Assembly: GCA_002385825.1 (NCBI GenBank)
Contig: DGEG01000060.1
Location: 1-21,225, forward strand
From: Firmicutes bacterium UBA3932
Lineage (GTDB): Bacteria > Bacillota > Clostridia > Peptostreptococcales > Anaerovoracaceae
Length of the DNA: 21,225 nucleotides
Direction: 5' to 3'
How positions within the stretch are numbered: position 1 is the stretch's first letter; every line of letters begins with the position of its first letter. This document shows, in pieces, positions 14,259 to 21,182 of the stretch. Under the pieces are notes generated by a model, which did not search any database, was not told the origin of the DNA, and saw only the letters and a program-made list of their open reading frames with translations. A program made the position numbers and the translations under genes.

Positions 14259-15215
14259 TTAGAGCATTATAATAGCGCGTACCGGACAAACCGGAGCACA
14301 ATAACCGCAGGTCAGGCAAATATCATAATTTACGTTTGCCTGGCCTGTTTCATTCATATAGATGGCGTGATTCGGGCAACGGCGCAGGCATGCTCCGCAG
14401 CCTTCACAATCTCCCTGATCTATGAAAATCCGTTTGTTGCTCATATCAGGCACATAGTCGTGAGAGAGGGTGCCTTCCATCATTTCAATTATCCTGTCAA
14501 CTTCATCGGTATGACCGAAACCTATCATGAGGGAAGAAATCCCAGGTAGATTCTTTACGTACTCAACGGCTTGACGGTAGTCTTTTAATAAGATACCGCC
14601 GCCGAAGACTTTCATGGCGAAGACTCCTTTTCCCGCGTCTGCTGCGTCTTTAATGGCTTTAGCCATATCTTCCCTGGTCCCCGGACCTTCGCCGTCCCGT
14701 ATGCCTAGACCCTTGAAGTTGATTAAAGGAAAGACCACGTCTATGGACGGTATTCCTGCCGCAAGGCGTGTTACGTCCACATGATGGGTAGAGATTCCCA
14801 CAGCTTTGATAATCCCCTTTGATTTGGCATCCTGCAGGCATTCCCAAGCTCCTGCACGCAGTTCCCAGTCTTTCTCGCTGCGCACCTCGTGGAGGAGAAA
14901 GACTTCAACCACATCTCTGTCCATCTCTCTTCTTGCTTCCTCGATGGCTTCCTCCATATCTTTATAACCTCCATAAAGACATTTGGAGACAATGACCGGG
15001 TCGAAATCAGTTCCTTTAAGAGCTTCGCGAATATATGGATAGGTTTGATAATACTGTGCAGTGTCGAGGAAATTGATGCCCCTTTCCAGTGCATAGCGAA
15101 TCAGGGCAGCTCCCTCCGGAATAGGCAGATTCAGCTGAGTGTTGCCCACGGTGAGAACCCCGAATCCGACTTCCGTAACCATTAAACCTGTATTTCCAAG
15201 AAGATTCTTCTTCAT
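14259..15215 (-). CDS. Aldo/keto reductase with C-terminal double [4Fe-4S] ferredoxin domain
   Basis: A 318-residue fusion. Residues 1-260 form an aldo/keto reductase barrel with the complete tetrad Asp51, Tyr56, Lys78 and His109 (DTAQYY, VSKC, LLHEV). Residues 268-318 are a bacterial-ferredoxin-type domain with two CxxCxxCxxxCP motifs (Cys270, 273, 276, 280 and Cys300, 303, 306, 310). Such proteins are common in anaerobes and may couple carbonyl or related reductions to ferredoxin rather than only NAD(P)H; the substrate is unknown. AAAGGATGAG precedes the ATG on the minus strand. It faces iscU and is divergent from alaS, so it is a separate unit inside an otherwise conserved gene order. Confidence 0.93.
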   Translation of the reverse strand: MKKNLLGNTGLMVTEVGFGVLTVGNTQLNLPIPEGAALIRYALERGINFLDTAQYYQTYPYIREALKGTDFDPVIVSKCLYGGYKDMEEAIEEARREMDRDVVEVFLLHEVRSEKDWELRAGAWECLQDAKSKGIIKAVGISTHHVDVTRLAAGIPSIDVVFPLINFKGLGIRDGEGPGTREDMAKAIKDAADAGKGVFAMKVFGGGILLKDYRQAVEYVKNLPGISSLMIGFGHTDEVDRIIEMMEGTLSHDYVPDMSNKRIFIDQGDCEGCGACLRRCPNHAIYMNETGQANVNYDICLTCGYCAPVCPVRAIIML

Positions 15216-15352
15216 AATCTCATCCTTTGCTTTATGCGTATTTCATTTAACTGCATCATAAGGTTTATCGTACCATTTTTTTGGCAAAGAATCTACACAA
15301 TACAGCATGTATATGATAGAATGTTATGAACATTTTTTATGAGGAGATTTAT

Positions 15353-17974
15353 ATGAAGAAGATAGGACTAAATGAACTACGAGAAATGTTCCGAGATTTC
15401 TATATCGGAAAGGACCATTATTACAGAGGCAGTTACTCACTGATTCCGGAGAACGACAAGAGCCTGTTGATCATAAATTCGGGTATGGCTCCTTTGAAGC
15501 CGTATTTTGCCGGTACGGAAACTCCTCCTGCAAAGAGAATGACCACCTGTCAAAAGTGCATCCGCACAGGTGACATCGATAACGTAGGATATACGGACAG
15601 GCATGCTACATTCTTTGAGATGTTGGGCAGCTTCTCATTTGGTGACTATTTTAAAGAAGAATCTATAAAATGGGGCTGGGAGTTCCTTACAGAAGTGTTG
15701 CACATGCCGGAAGATAGGCTTTGGGCCAGCATTTACGAAGAGGACGAAGAGGCTTATTCAATATGGAAAGATGTTATCGGCCTGGACGAGCACAAGATCG
15801 TCCGCCTCGGCAAAGAAGATAACTTCTGGGAAATCGGCATAGGCCCATGCGGTCCCTGTTCGGAAATTTACTTCGACAGGGGAGAAGCCTACGGATGCGG
15901 CAAACCTGATTGCAAGCCCGGTTGTGATTGCGACCGCTTTGTGGAGATCTGGAATCACGTTTTTACCCAGTTTAATAAAGATAGCGATGGCAATTATACG
16001 CCCTTAAAGAACAAGAACATAGATACGGGTATGGGTCTCGAAAGATTAGCCTGCGTCATGCAGGACGTCAGCTCAATTTTCGATGTGGATACCATACGCT
16101 ATATTCTCGAGGGTGTCGTAGAGATGTCCGGTGTGGCATACAACTGTGGAGAAGCACCTACGGACGCATCCATACGCATAATCACCGATCATATACGGTC
16201 CATTACTTTTATGGTGGGAGACGGCATTTTGCCCAGCAACGAGGGCAGGGGCTATGTGCTTCGTCGCCTATTGCGCCGTGCGGCACGACACGGGAAACTA
16301 CTGGGCATAGATGGCAGTTTCTTAGCTGAGCTGTCGGAGCGGGTTATCGATGTTTCAGGCAAAGCCTATCCTGAGCTTGAAGAACGAAAGGAATACATCC
16401 AGCGCATTCTGGCCGTTGAGGAAGAGAAGTTCAACCGCACCATTGATCAAGGCAGCGTTCTGTTGGAAGAAGAGATTGAAAAGCTGAAGGAAAAGGGAGA
16501 CAATGTGCTTCCGGGTGATATAGTTTTCAAGCTATATGATACTTTCGGTTTTCCGCTGGAATTAACCCAGGAAATACTTAAAGAAAAAGGCTGTGAAGCT
16601 GATGAAGAAGGATTCAGAAAACTTATGGAACAGCAGAAAGAAATGGCAAGATCTGCGAGAAAATCCCTGGATTCGGAAGGGTGGAAAGAGGACGCAGTTT
16701 TCTTGGGAGATTATGAACCCACCGTGTTCATAGGCTACGATACATTGAACGAAAATGCGGAAGTTATCGCCATTATTTCCGGCAATCAATTTACAGATAG
16801 AGCAGGGAAGGGCGAAACGGCTTTAGTACTCCTGGATCGCACTCCTTTCTACGCAGAAGGAGGCGGACAGGTTACCGATACAGGCGTTCTATCAAAAGGA
16901 GACTTCAAGGCAAAGGTCACCAATGTGAACAAGCACCACCATGTGTATCTTCACAAAATCGAAGTTTTATCCGGTACGCTGCATAAAGACGATATCGTCA
17001 CGGCTCAGGTAGATGCAGTAAAACGACATGGGGCGGCAAGGAATCACACTTCAACCCATCTGCTCCACAAAGCTTTGAAGAAAGTTCTGGGAGAACATGT
17101 GGAACAGGCCGGCTCATACGTGTCGGATGAGGGTTTGCGCTTTGATTTCACTCATTTTGAGGCTGTTTCAAAAGAGATGCTTGCGGATATTGAGAACCTC
17201 GTAAACAGCAAGATCATAGAATTTGTTCCCGTTCAGGCGAGGGAGCTGCCCATTGAGGAAGCGAAAAAGACCGGCGCTGTTGCACAGTTTGGCGAGAAAT
17301 ACGGGGACATGGTAAGAGTTGTAAGCATAGGGGATTTCAGCAGTGAGTTCTGCGGAGGAACCCATGTGAGTAATACAGGGCAGATCGGCGTATTCAAAAT
17401 TCTTGCCGAAAGTGGGGTGGCAGCAGGAGTAAGGCGTATAGAAGCTATTACAGGCGCCGCTATCCATCACCGTTTGACGGAGGCAGAGGAAACCATTGCT
17501 AAAGCTGCCGAGATTTTAAAGACGCCGGCAGAAAATCTTTTAAGCCGGATAACCGCTTTGAATGAGGCTTTGAAAGAAAGCAAAAAGGAATTAGAGCAGT
17601 ACAAGCAGCAGGCCATGGGATCTTCCATCGATGACCTGGTTGCCGGTGCTCAAGAGATCAATGGCATCAAACTGATCACCAAAGAATTCTCAGACTATGA
17701 AACGGATGAACTGCGTTTAATCTGTGATAAAATTAAAGAAAAGGTCAAGGCCGCTATCATTGTGTTGGCTTCCGTGAAAAACGAAAAGGTGACGTTTATT
17801 GTATCTGTAACGGATGATCTGCTTGATAAGGGATATCATGCAGGCAACATGGTTAAGAAAATCGCCGCCGCCGCAGGAGGCGGGGGAGGGGGCAAAGCAG
17901 ATATGGCTCAGGCCGGAGCAAAGGACCCGTCCAAAGTCGAAGATGCTTTTGCCGTTGCAGCTACGCTGATATAG
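15353..17974 (+). CDS. alaS: Alanyl-tRNA synthetase
   Basis: An 873-residue class II aminoacyl-tRNA synthetase. The catalytic domain starts at residue 1 (LNELREMFRDFY, then AGTETPPAKRM and FFEMLGSFSFGDYF). The editing domain has the zinc ligands His565 and His569 (HTSTH), Cys667 and His671 (CGGTH), so mischarged Ser or Gly can be removed. The C-terminal DHHA1 domain carries the glycine-rich stretch GGGGGGKADMAQAGAKDPSK. Residues C-K-P-D-C and G-C-D-C-D in the catalytic domain are an extra Cys pair also seen in other clostridial enzymes. ATG 15353 follows GAGGAG at 6 nt. The 137-nt upstream gap is too short for a T-box and shows none. Confidence 0.98.
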   Translation: MKKIGLNELREMFRDFYIGKDHYYRGSYSLIPENDKSLLIINSGMAPLKPYFAGTETPPAKRMTTCQKCIRTGDIDNVGYTDRHATFFEMLGSFSFGDYFKEESIKWGWEFLTEVLHMPEDRLWASIYEEDEEAYSIWKDVIGLDEHKIVRLGKEDNFWEIGIGPCGPCSEIYFDRGEAYGCGKPDCKPGCDCDRFVEIWNHVFTQFNKDSDGNYTPLKNKNIDTGMGLERLACVMQDVSSIFDVDTIRYILEGVVEMSGVAYNCGEAPTDASIRIITDHIRSITFMVGDGILPSNEGRGYVLRRLLRRAARHGKLLGIDGSFLAELSERVIDVSGKAYPELEERKEYIQRILAVEEEKFNRTIDQGSVLLEEEIEKLKEKGDNVLPGDIVFKLYDTFGFPLELTQEILKEKGCEADEEGFRKLMEQQKEMARSARKSLDSEGWKEDAVFLGDYEPTVFIGYDTLNENAEVIAIISGNQFTDRAGKGETALVLLDRTPFYAEGGGQVTDTGVLSKGDFKAKVTNVNKHHHVYLHKIEVLSGTLHKDDIVTAQVDAVKRHGAARNHTSTHLLHKALKKVLGEHVEQAGSYVSDEGLRFDFTHFEAVSKEMLADIENLVNSKIIEFVPVQARELPIEEAKKTGAVAQFGEKYGDMVRVVSIGDFSSEFCGGTHVSNTGQIGVFKILAESGVAAGVRRIEAITGAAIHHRLTEAEETIAKAAEILKTPAENLLSRITALNEALKESKKELEQYKQQAMGSSIDDLVAGAQEINGIKLITKEFSDYETDELRLICDKIKEKVKAAIIVLASVKNEKVTFIVSVTDDLLDKGYHAGNMVKKIAAAAGGGGGGKADMAQAGAKDPSKVEDAFAVAATLI

Positions 17975-18015
17975 GGACAAGTATATTACAACAATATTAA
18001 ATAACCTGAAAAAGC

Positions 18016-18043
18016 TTGTAGCACGAAAACGCTTTGTTATAAT
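18016..18043 (+). promoter_or_regulatory. Promoter of ireB
   Basis: TTGTAG (18016-18021), 16 bp, then TATAAT (18038-18043). It gives ireB its own transcription start about 45 nt upstream of its ATG, apart from any read-through from alaS. Confidence 0.5.
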
Positions 18044-18093
18044 AAGGTTGACGGAAGACAGCGGCAGAGAGCATTTGGTAGGAAGGTGATAAC

Positions 18094-18345
18094 ATGGATG
18101 ACAGAAGTACGATTCTGTTTAACAGCCCGGATAAAGATGGACAACAGACTACGGAATCCATCTTAAGGACCGTATACGATGCGTTGGAAGAAAAGGGATA
18201 TAACGCCATCGACCAGATGGTTGGATACATTCTGTCGGGAGACCCTTCATATATTACCGGGCATAATAACGCCAGAAACATCATACGACACATTGAACGG
18301 GATGATCTGGTGGAAGAACTTCTGAGAGCCTACCTTAAAAAATAG
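18094..18345 (+). CDS. ireB: IreB family regulatory protein (UPF0297)
   Basis: An 83-residue protein matching the UPF0297/IreB family along its whole length: an ILRTVYDALEEKGYNAIDQM core, then GYILSGDPSYITGHNNAR and ERDDLVEELLRAYL. In Enterococcus faecalis, IreB is a small substrate of the PASTA kinase IreK, phosphorylated near its N-terminus, and it limits cephalosporin resistance. Ser5 and Thr6 are the candidate sites here (inference). GGAAGGTGAT precedes the ATG. It lies in the conserved order alaS-ireB-ruvX, with its own promoter and a strong terminator before ruvX. Confidence 0.95.
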   Translation: MDDRSTILFNSPDKDGQQTTESILRTVYDALEEKGYNAIDQMVGYILSGDPSYITGHNNARNIIRHIERDDLVEELLRAYLKK

Positions 18346-18366
18346 TTTTGTGTGTAAAATTATGAT

Positions 18367-18396
18367 GCAGCGGGCCTTTTTGCCCGCTGCTGTTTT
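18367..18396 (+). terminator. Strong terminator between ireB and ruvX
   Basis: A perfect 9-bp GC-rich stem, GCAGCGGGC (18367-18375) and its complement (18382-18390), encloses a 6-nt loop and is followed by TGTTTT. It separates two genes usually thought of as one operon. Confidence 0.85.
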
Positions 18397-18397
18397 A

Positions 18398-18406
18398 TGT
18401 TATAAT
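18398..18406 (+). promoter_or_regulatory. Extended -10 promoter of ruvX
   Basis: TGTTATAAT (18398-18406) is a full extended -10 element just after the ireB terminator. The -35 region falls in the terminator stem and is not consensus, as extended -10 promoters allow. It would restart transcription about 30 nt before the ruvX start. Confidence 0.5.
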
Positions 18407-18444
18407 TGCAAAGATTGCCTCTGTTTAATTATAGGAGAACCCTG

Positions 18445-18879
18445 ATGAAAGTAATGGCGCTGGATGTAGGAGATAAGACCATAGGGATTGCTTTGAGCGA
18501 TGAGCTTTTACTCACCGCCCAAGGCATTACTACCATTGAGCGAGTAGGAATAAGAAAGGATACGGGGAAGATCCTTGATTTGATCAGAGAACATAAATGC
18601 GAAGTCGTAGTGATAGGTCTGCCGCTCAAACTTGATGGAAGCGACAGCCCACAGACTGAAAAAGTAAGGGAGTTTACCGCTGTCTTAAAAAACAAGCTCC
18701 GGAGCAACGGAATGCAGAATGTAGAGGTCATATACGAGGACGAGCGCTTTTCGACTGCCATGGCCGAACGCGTTCTCATCGACGCCGATATGAGCAGAAA
18801 AAAACGTAAATCCGTCATCGATAAACAGGCTGCCGTCATTATCCTTCAAAGCTATCTCGACGCAAGACCCAAAGAATAA
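18445..18879 (+). CDS. ruvX: RuvX/YqgF family RNase H-fold nuclease
   Basis: A 144-residue protein with the RNase H fold, variously described as a putative Holliday junction resolvase and as a nuclease for the 5' end of pre-16S rRNA. Diagnostic parts are MALDVGDKTIGIALSD (first acidic residue Asp7), VVVIGLPLKLDGS, and YEDERFSTAMAE. The terminal KKRKSVIDKQAAVIILQSYLD is also typical. AGGAGA at 18433-18438 supports ATG 18445; the longer in-frame start at 18406 is inside the promoter. In related genomes a DUF1292 protein gene (yrzB) usually follows; here an M42 peptidase gene follows instead. Confidence 0.95.
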   Translation: MKVMALDVGDKTIGIALSDELLLTAQGITTIERVGIRKDTGKILDLIREHKCEVVVIGLPLKLDGSDSPQTEKVREFTAVLKNKLRSNGMQNVEVIYEDERFSTAMAERVLIDADMSRKKRKSVIDKQAAVIILQSYLDARPKE

Positions 18880-18934
18880 TCATGATACAGTTTGTAATGA
18901 GATTAAAAATATTTAACAATGGAGTTAAGGGAAA

Positions 18935-19978
18935 ATGGAACTGGCAATTAATAGGGAATATGTGCTGAACGCAGCAAAGGAATTATTGGAATTTCATAGC
19001 CCCAGCGGTTTTTGCTTTGAAATTATGGAACGCATCCGAAAATGGGCAGAAGAATTCGGATATGACTTTGATACTACACGTAAGGGTTGCGGCATTATCA
19101 CCGTGCCGGGAACCGGCAACGAGAAAGTAATCGGTTTAACTGCCCACATCGATACATTAGGGGCCATGGTACGTTCTATTACCGATAAGGGCAGACTCAA
19201 GTTTACTCTGGTAGGATCACCGATTGTCCCCACATTGGATGGGGAATATTGTTACATACGTACCCGTGAAGGCAAAATCTATACAGGAACTTTTTTAAGC
19301 ACCAGCCCTGCAGCACATGTTTTTGAGGACAGCAAAACAAAAGTCCGAGACCCCCAAAACATGGAAATCCGTATCGATGAGAGGGTAAACACAAAAGAAG
19401 ATGTAGAAGCCCTTGGAATATGCGCAGGAGATTATATATTCATCGACCCAAAAACCATCATTACAGAAAGTGGATTCGTGAAATCCAGATTTATCGATGA
19501 TAAAGGCAGTGTGGCATGTATTATCGGGCTTCTGGAATATATGTCCAGGGAAAAAATAAAGCCTGCCTATACGGTGAAAATATTTCTTTCTACATACGAG
19601 GAAGTGGGACATGGTTCTTCTTATATTCCCGAAGACATTACGGAAATGCTGGCCGTGGATATGGGATGTATTGGGGATGATCTAAACTGTACGGAATACG
19701 ATGTTTCCATATGCGCCAAAGATTCCGGCGGACCCTATGATTATAATATGGTTACACGCTTGATCGAACTGGCCAAGGAGAACGATCTGAGTTATGCAGT
19801 GGATATATATCCGTACTACGGATCAGATGTAGGAACCGCTCTTGAAGCGGGAAACAACATCAGGGGCGCTCTCATCGGGCCGGGTGTGCACGCTTCCCAT
19901 GGAATGGAACGGACACATTACGACGCACTGGAAAACACCATTAAGCTGTTGTATCTATACCTGACCAATCAGGAATAA
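18935..19978 (+). CDS. M42 family metallo-aminopeptidase
   Basis: A 347-residue cytoplasmic peptidase of the PepA/TET (M42) family, which trims peptides using two metal ions. Likely metal and catalytic residues are His71 and Asp73 (AHIDTLGAM), the bridging Asp188 (RFIDDKGS), Glu222-Glu223 (TYEEVGHG), Asp242 (VDMGCIGDD) and His322 (GVHASHGMERTH). The full length and all motifs are present. A weak AAGGGAAA lies upstream of ATG 18935. It follows ruvX by 55 nt with no terminator between, so it may be co-transcribed. A long bidirectional hairpin closes the unit. Confidence 0.93.
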   Translation: MELAINREYVLNAAKELLEFHSPSGFCFEIMERIRKWAEEFGYDFDTTRKGCGIITVPGTGNEKVIGLTAHIDTLGAMVRSITDKGRLKFTLVGSPIVPTLDGEYCYIRTREGKIYTGTFLSTSPAAHVFEDSKTKVRDPQNMEIRIDERVNTKEDVEALGICAGDYIFIDPKTIITESGFVKSRFIDDKGSVACIIGLLEYMSREKIKPAYTVKIFLSTYEEVGHGSSYIPEDITEMLAVDMGCIGDDLNCTEYDVSICAKDSGGPYDYNMVTRLIELAKENDLSYAVDIYPYYGSDVGTALEAGNNIRGALIGPGVHASHGMERTHYDALENTIKLLYLYLTNQE

Positions 19979-19982
19979 ACGA

Positions 19983-20017
19983 AAAAAATCAAAAGGGACT
20001 GTCCCTTTTGATTTTTT
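19983..20017. terminator. Long palindromic bidirectional terminator
   Basis: A perfect 17-bp inverted repeat (19983-19999 and 20001-20017) has one central base, with an A run on the left and a T run on the right. It can therefore terminate in both directions. Its 25-base centre is the same palindrome as at 23-47, with the central base complemented, so the two copies are inverted relative to each other. It may belong to a dispersed repeat family used as a terminator. Confidence 0.85.
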
Positions 20018-20062
20018 GTTCAAATAATAATAGTATTAGGGATTTTAAAATATTAAAAATGT

Positions 20063-20158
20063 ATGATTCGAAAACAGGAGACGGAAATCAGAAGAGGGGA
20101 TGTAGAAGAGGCTGCTCAATTGGTTAACCTGAAAGACATAACTATTCCTAAAATATAA
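20063..20158 (+). pseudogene. Fragment resembling the N-terminus of a GNAT acetyltransferase
   Basis: A 31-codon frame reads MIRKQETEIRRGDVEEAAQL and continues VNLKDITIPKI before TAA. The EIRRGDVEEAAQLV part looks like the first strand and helix of GNAT N-acetyltransferases. Nothing downstream continues the domain and there is no SD, so it is best viewed as a gene remnant. The match is short and could be chance. Confidence 0.3.
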
Positions 20159-20175
20159 ATTTTCGGAAATGTTAT

Positions 20176-20262
20176 TTAACCAAATTGGCCGATTTCTGCT
20201 TTTAGGCCTTCTTTCAGCGTTTTTAAGCCATTTCCGCCACTCCACAGCCATTTAATATTTAA
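20176..20262 (-). other. Short protein-like open frame, unidentified
   Basis: On the minus strand one frame ends WSGGNGLKTLKEGLKAEIGQ, then two more residues and TAA at 20178-20176. Its composition is protein-like while the flanks are AT-rich and full of stops. It may be the 3' end of a decayed gene, but I do not recognise the family. Confidence 0.2.
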
Positions 20263-20469
20263 TGATTATTTTCTTTTTATTTTTTCCTCTTTGATTAATT
20301 ACCTTTTAATTCGCTAAAATCCTTATGGATCTTTTTATTTTATTATTAATGGTCATTTGGTCATTTAATCATGGTACAATTTTTTCTCAAACCTTTAATT
20401 ATGTTGGCTTTATCTATTAACCTTTTAAGTCGTTGTAAATTATTAACAGATTCCTAATAAATCTATTAA

Positions 20470-20740
20470 ATCAGCAGCATTATTCGCGCATCATCAACAG
20501 CTGAGTGCGTCGCAGAGACGATTATTAAAGCTAAAAAGGTTTTAACCATTGAAATTTCAACGTTTTAAGGGCGCGACCGAAAAATCGCCGATTTAAGCGA
20601 CTTTTTTTGGGTTGCCCATATCAGAATACCTTTAATTGAAGTTGTGGAATTGAAAAATACGCATTTCGGCGTCAAAATCCGTATCAGACTATCTAAACTG
20701 CTAGCCCTGGATAATGTTTGTAAAGAAAACTTTCGACAAT
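20470..20740 (+). pseudogene. Possible remnant of an RpiR-type SIS-domain regulator
   Basis: One forward frame reads SSIIRASSTAECVAETIIKA then KKVLTIEISTF up to a TAA at 20566-20568. After the stop the same frame reads KIADLSDFFWVAHIRIPLIE and IRLSKLLALDNVC. The first part resembles the start of an SIS domain (helix, then AKKVLTIGIG-type strand). The second resembles its end (ADLSD, then the helix before the C-terminus). The middle of the domain is missing, and there is no upstream HTH region or SD. It is most likely a deleted pseudogene; identification is tentative. Confidence 0.3.
20569..20617. other. Imperfect long hairpin
   Basis: GGGC (20569-20572) and GCCC (20614-20617) close an imperfect stem that continues ACC/GGT and AAAAATCGC (20580-20588) with GCGA-C-TTTTT (20597-20606), around an 8-nt loop. 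Just upstream are the small palindromes GGTTTTAACC (20538-20547) and TTGAAATTTCAA (20549-20560). It could be a terminator or a structured RNA end. No transcript is evident. Confidence 0.3.
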
Positions 20741-20757
20741 CCACAAATTTTACTTTA

Positions 20758-21060
20758 TTAAAGATATTGTGGGATCAGGATTTTTTGTCCCGGTTGAATT
20801 TTATCCGCCGACGTATTATTTATTTTGCAGATGGCATGGACGACTTTGCGGATGTCCTGATCCGCCGGGCCATAAGCTTTAGCCAAATCCCATAAGGTAT
20901 CACCGGTGACTATGGTAATTTCCGTATATACGGGTCTGCTTAAACTCAGCGCCTGATCTTTGCCTGAAATACTTCCAACAGCTGAAATTATAATAATCAG
21001 CAGAATTGTTACAGTTAAACAAAACCGGAATTTTGATTTTATGCGATATCTCTTTTTCAT
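20758..21060 (-). CDS. yneA: YneA-like SOS cell-division inhibitor with LysM domain
   Basis: A 100-residue protein with a basic start, one membrane segment (about 13-30, FCLTVTILLIIIISAVGS) and a C-terminal LysM domain (about 46-98: ITIVTGDTLWDLAKAYG, IQPGQKILIP). This is the layout of YneA, which anchors in the membrane, binds the wall and delays division during the SOS response. GAGGTGAT precedes the ATG on the minus strand. Its promoter (21107-21135) encloses a LexA-box-like palindrome, with two more on either side. That regulation is the main argument for YneA over a general LysM protein. A divergent gene starts at the window edge. Confidence 0.8.
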   Translation of the reverse strand: MKKRYRIKSKFRFCLTVTILLIIIISAVGSISGKDQALSLSRPVYTEITIVTGDTLWDLAKAYGPADQDIRKVVHAICKINNTSADKIQPGQKILIPQYL

Positions 21061-21085
21061 GATATCACCTCAGCAATCCCCTTTG

Positions 21086-21099
21086 CAAACATTTGTTCC
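21086..21099. promoter_or_regulatory. LexA box 1
   Basis: CAAACATTTGTTCC resembles the Firmicute LexA (DinR) box CGAACRNRYGTTYC with two mismatches. It lies at about +1 to +14 of the LysM gene's predicted transcript, where bound repressor would block initiation or early elongation. Confidence 0.55.
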
Positions 21100-21106
21100 T
21101 GTACGT

Positions 21107-21135
21107 AGTATAGCAGAATATATGTTCTCTGTAAA
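21107..21135 (-). promoter_or_regulatory. SigA-type promoter of LysM (yneA-like) gene
   Basis: On the minus strand, TTTACA (complement of 21130-21135), exactly 17 bp, then TATACT (complement of 21107-21112). LexA box 2 fills the spacer, so promoter and operator overlap fully. Confidence 0.7.
21115..21128. promoter_or_regulatory. LexA box 2, inside promoter spacer
   Basis: AGAATATATGTTCT has an almost perfect dyad and a GTTC half-site typical of Firmicute LexA boxes. It sits between the -35 and -10 of the LysM gene promoter, 29 bp from box 1 and 30 bp from box 3. Confidence 0.7.
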
Positions 21136-21144
21136 GAAGAATTT

Positions 21145-21158
21145 TAAACATATGTTCT
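21145..21158. promoter_or_regulatory. LexA box 3, upstream
   Basis: TAAACATATGTTCT contains the perfect palindromic core AACATATGTT. It lies upstream of the LysM gene's -35 and 25 nt before the divergent start at 21183, so it may also repress that gene. Confidence 0.6.
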
Positions 21159-21182
21159 TTTATTGGATTGGAGATCCTGGGA

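Larger units (their letters stand above)
20018..20757. other. AT-rich region without an intact gene
   Basis: About 740 bp between the M42 peptidase terminator and the LysM gene. It is clearly more AT-rich than its flanks from 20250 to 20470. No intact reading frame with an SD and a recognisable product was found on either strand. It holds short protein-like fragments (20063-20158, 20176-20262, 20470-20740), a cluster of small palindromes (20535-20620) and four scattered copies of ACCTTT(T)AA at about 20301, 20390, 20420 and 20628. The simplest reading is decayed genes plus intergenic DNA. Confidence 0.6.

Noticed and set aside
15216..15352. Possible T-box leader before alaS
   Set aside because: The gap is only 137 nt, is shared with a divergent gene, and contains no T-box motif or terminator hairpin.
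20045..20251. A 68-residue minus-strand frame starting MAVEWRKWLKN
   Set aside because: It has no SD, a skewed composition, and another frame of the same strand looks more protein-like. Neither is called as a gene.
20732..20738. TTCGACA, an exact reverse 0A box
   Set aside because: Two or three such heptamers are expected by chance in the window, and no sporulation gene is placed to use it.
20644..20895. An 83-residue forward reading frame beginning at a GTG
   Set aside because: It has no SD and its second half is antisense to the well-supported LysM gene. Its first part is better read as the end of a decayed SIS-like frame.
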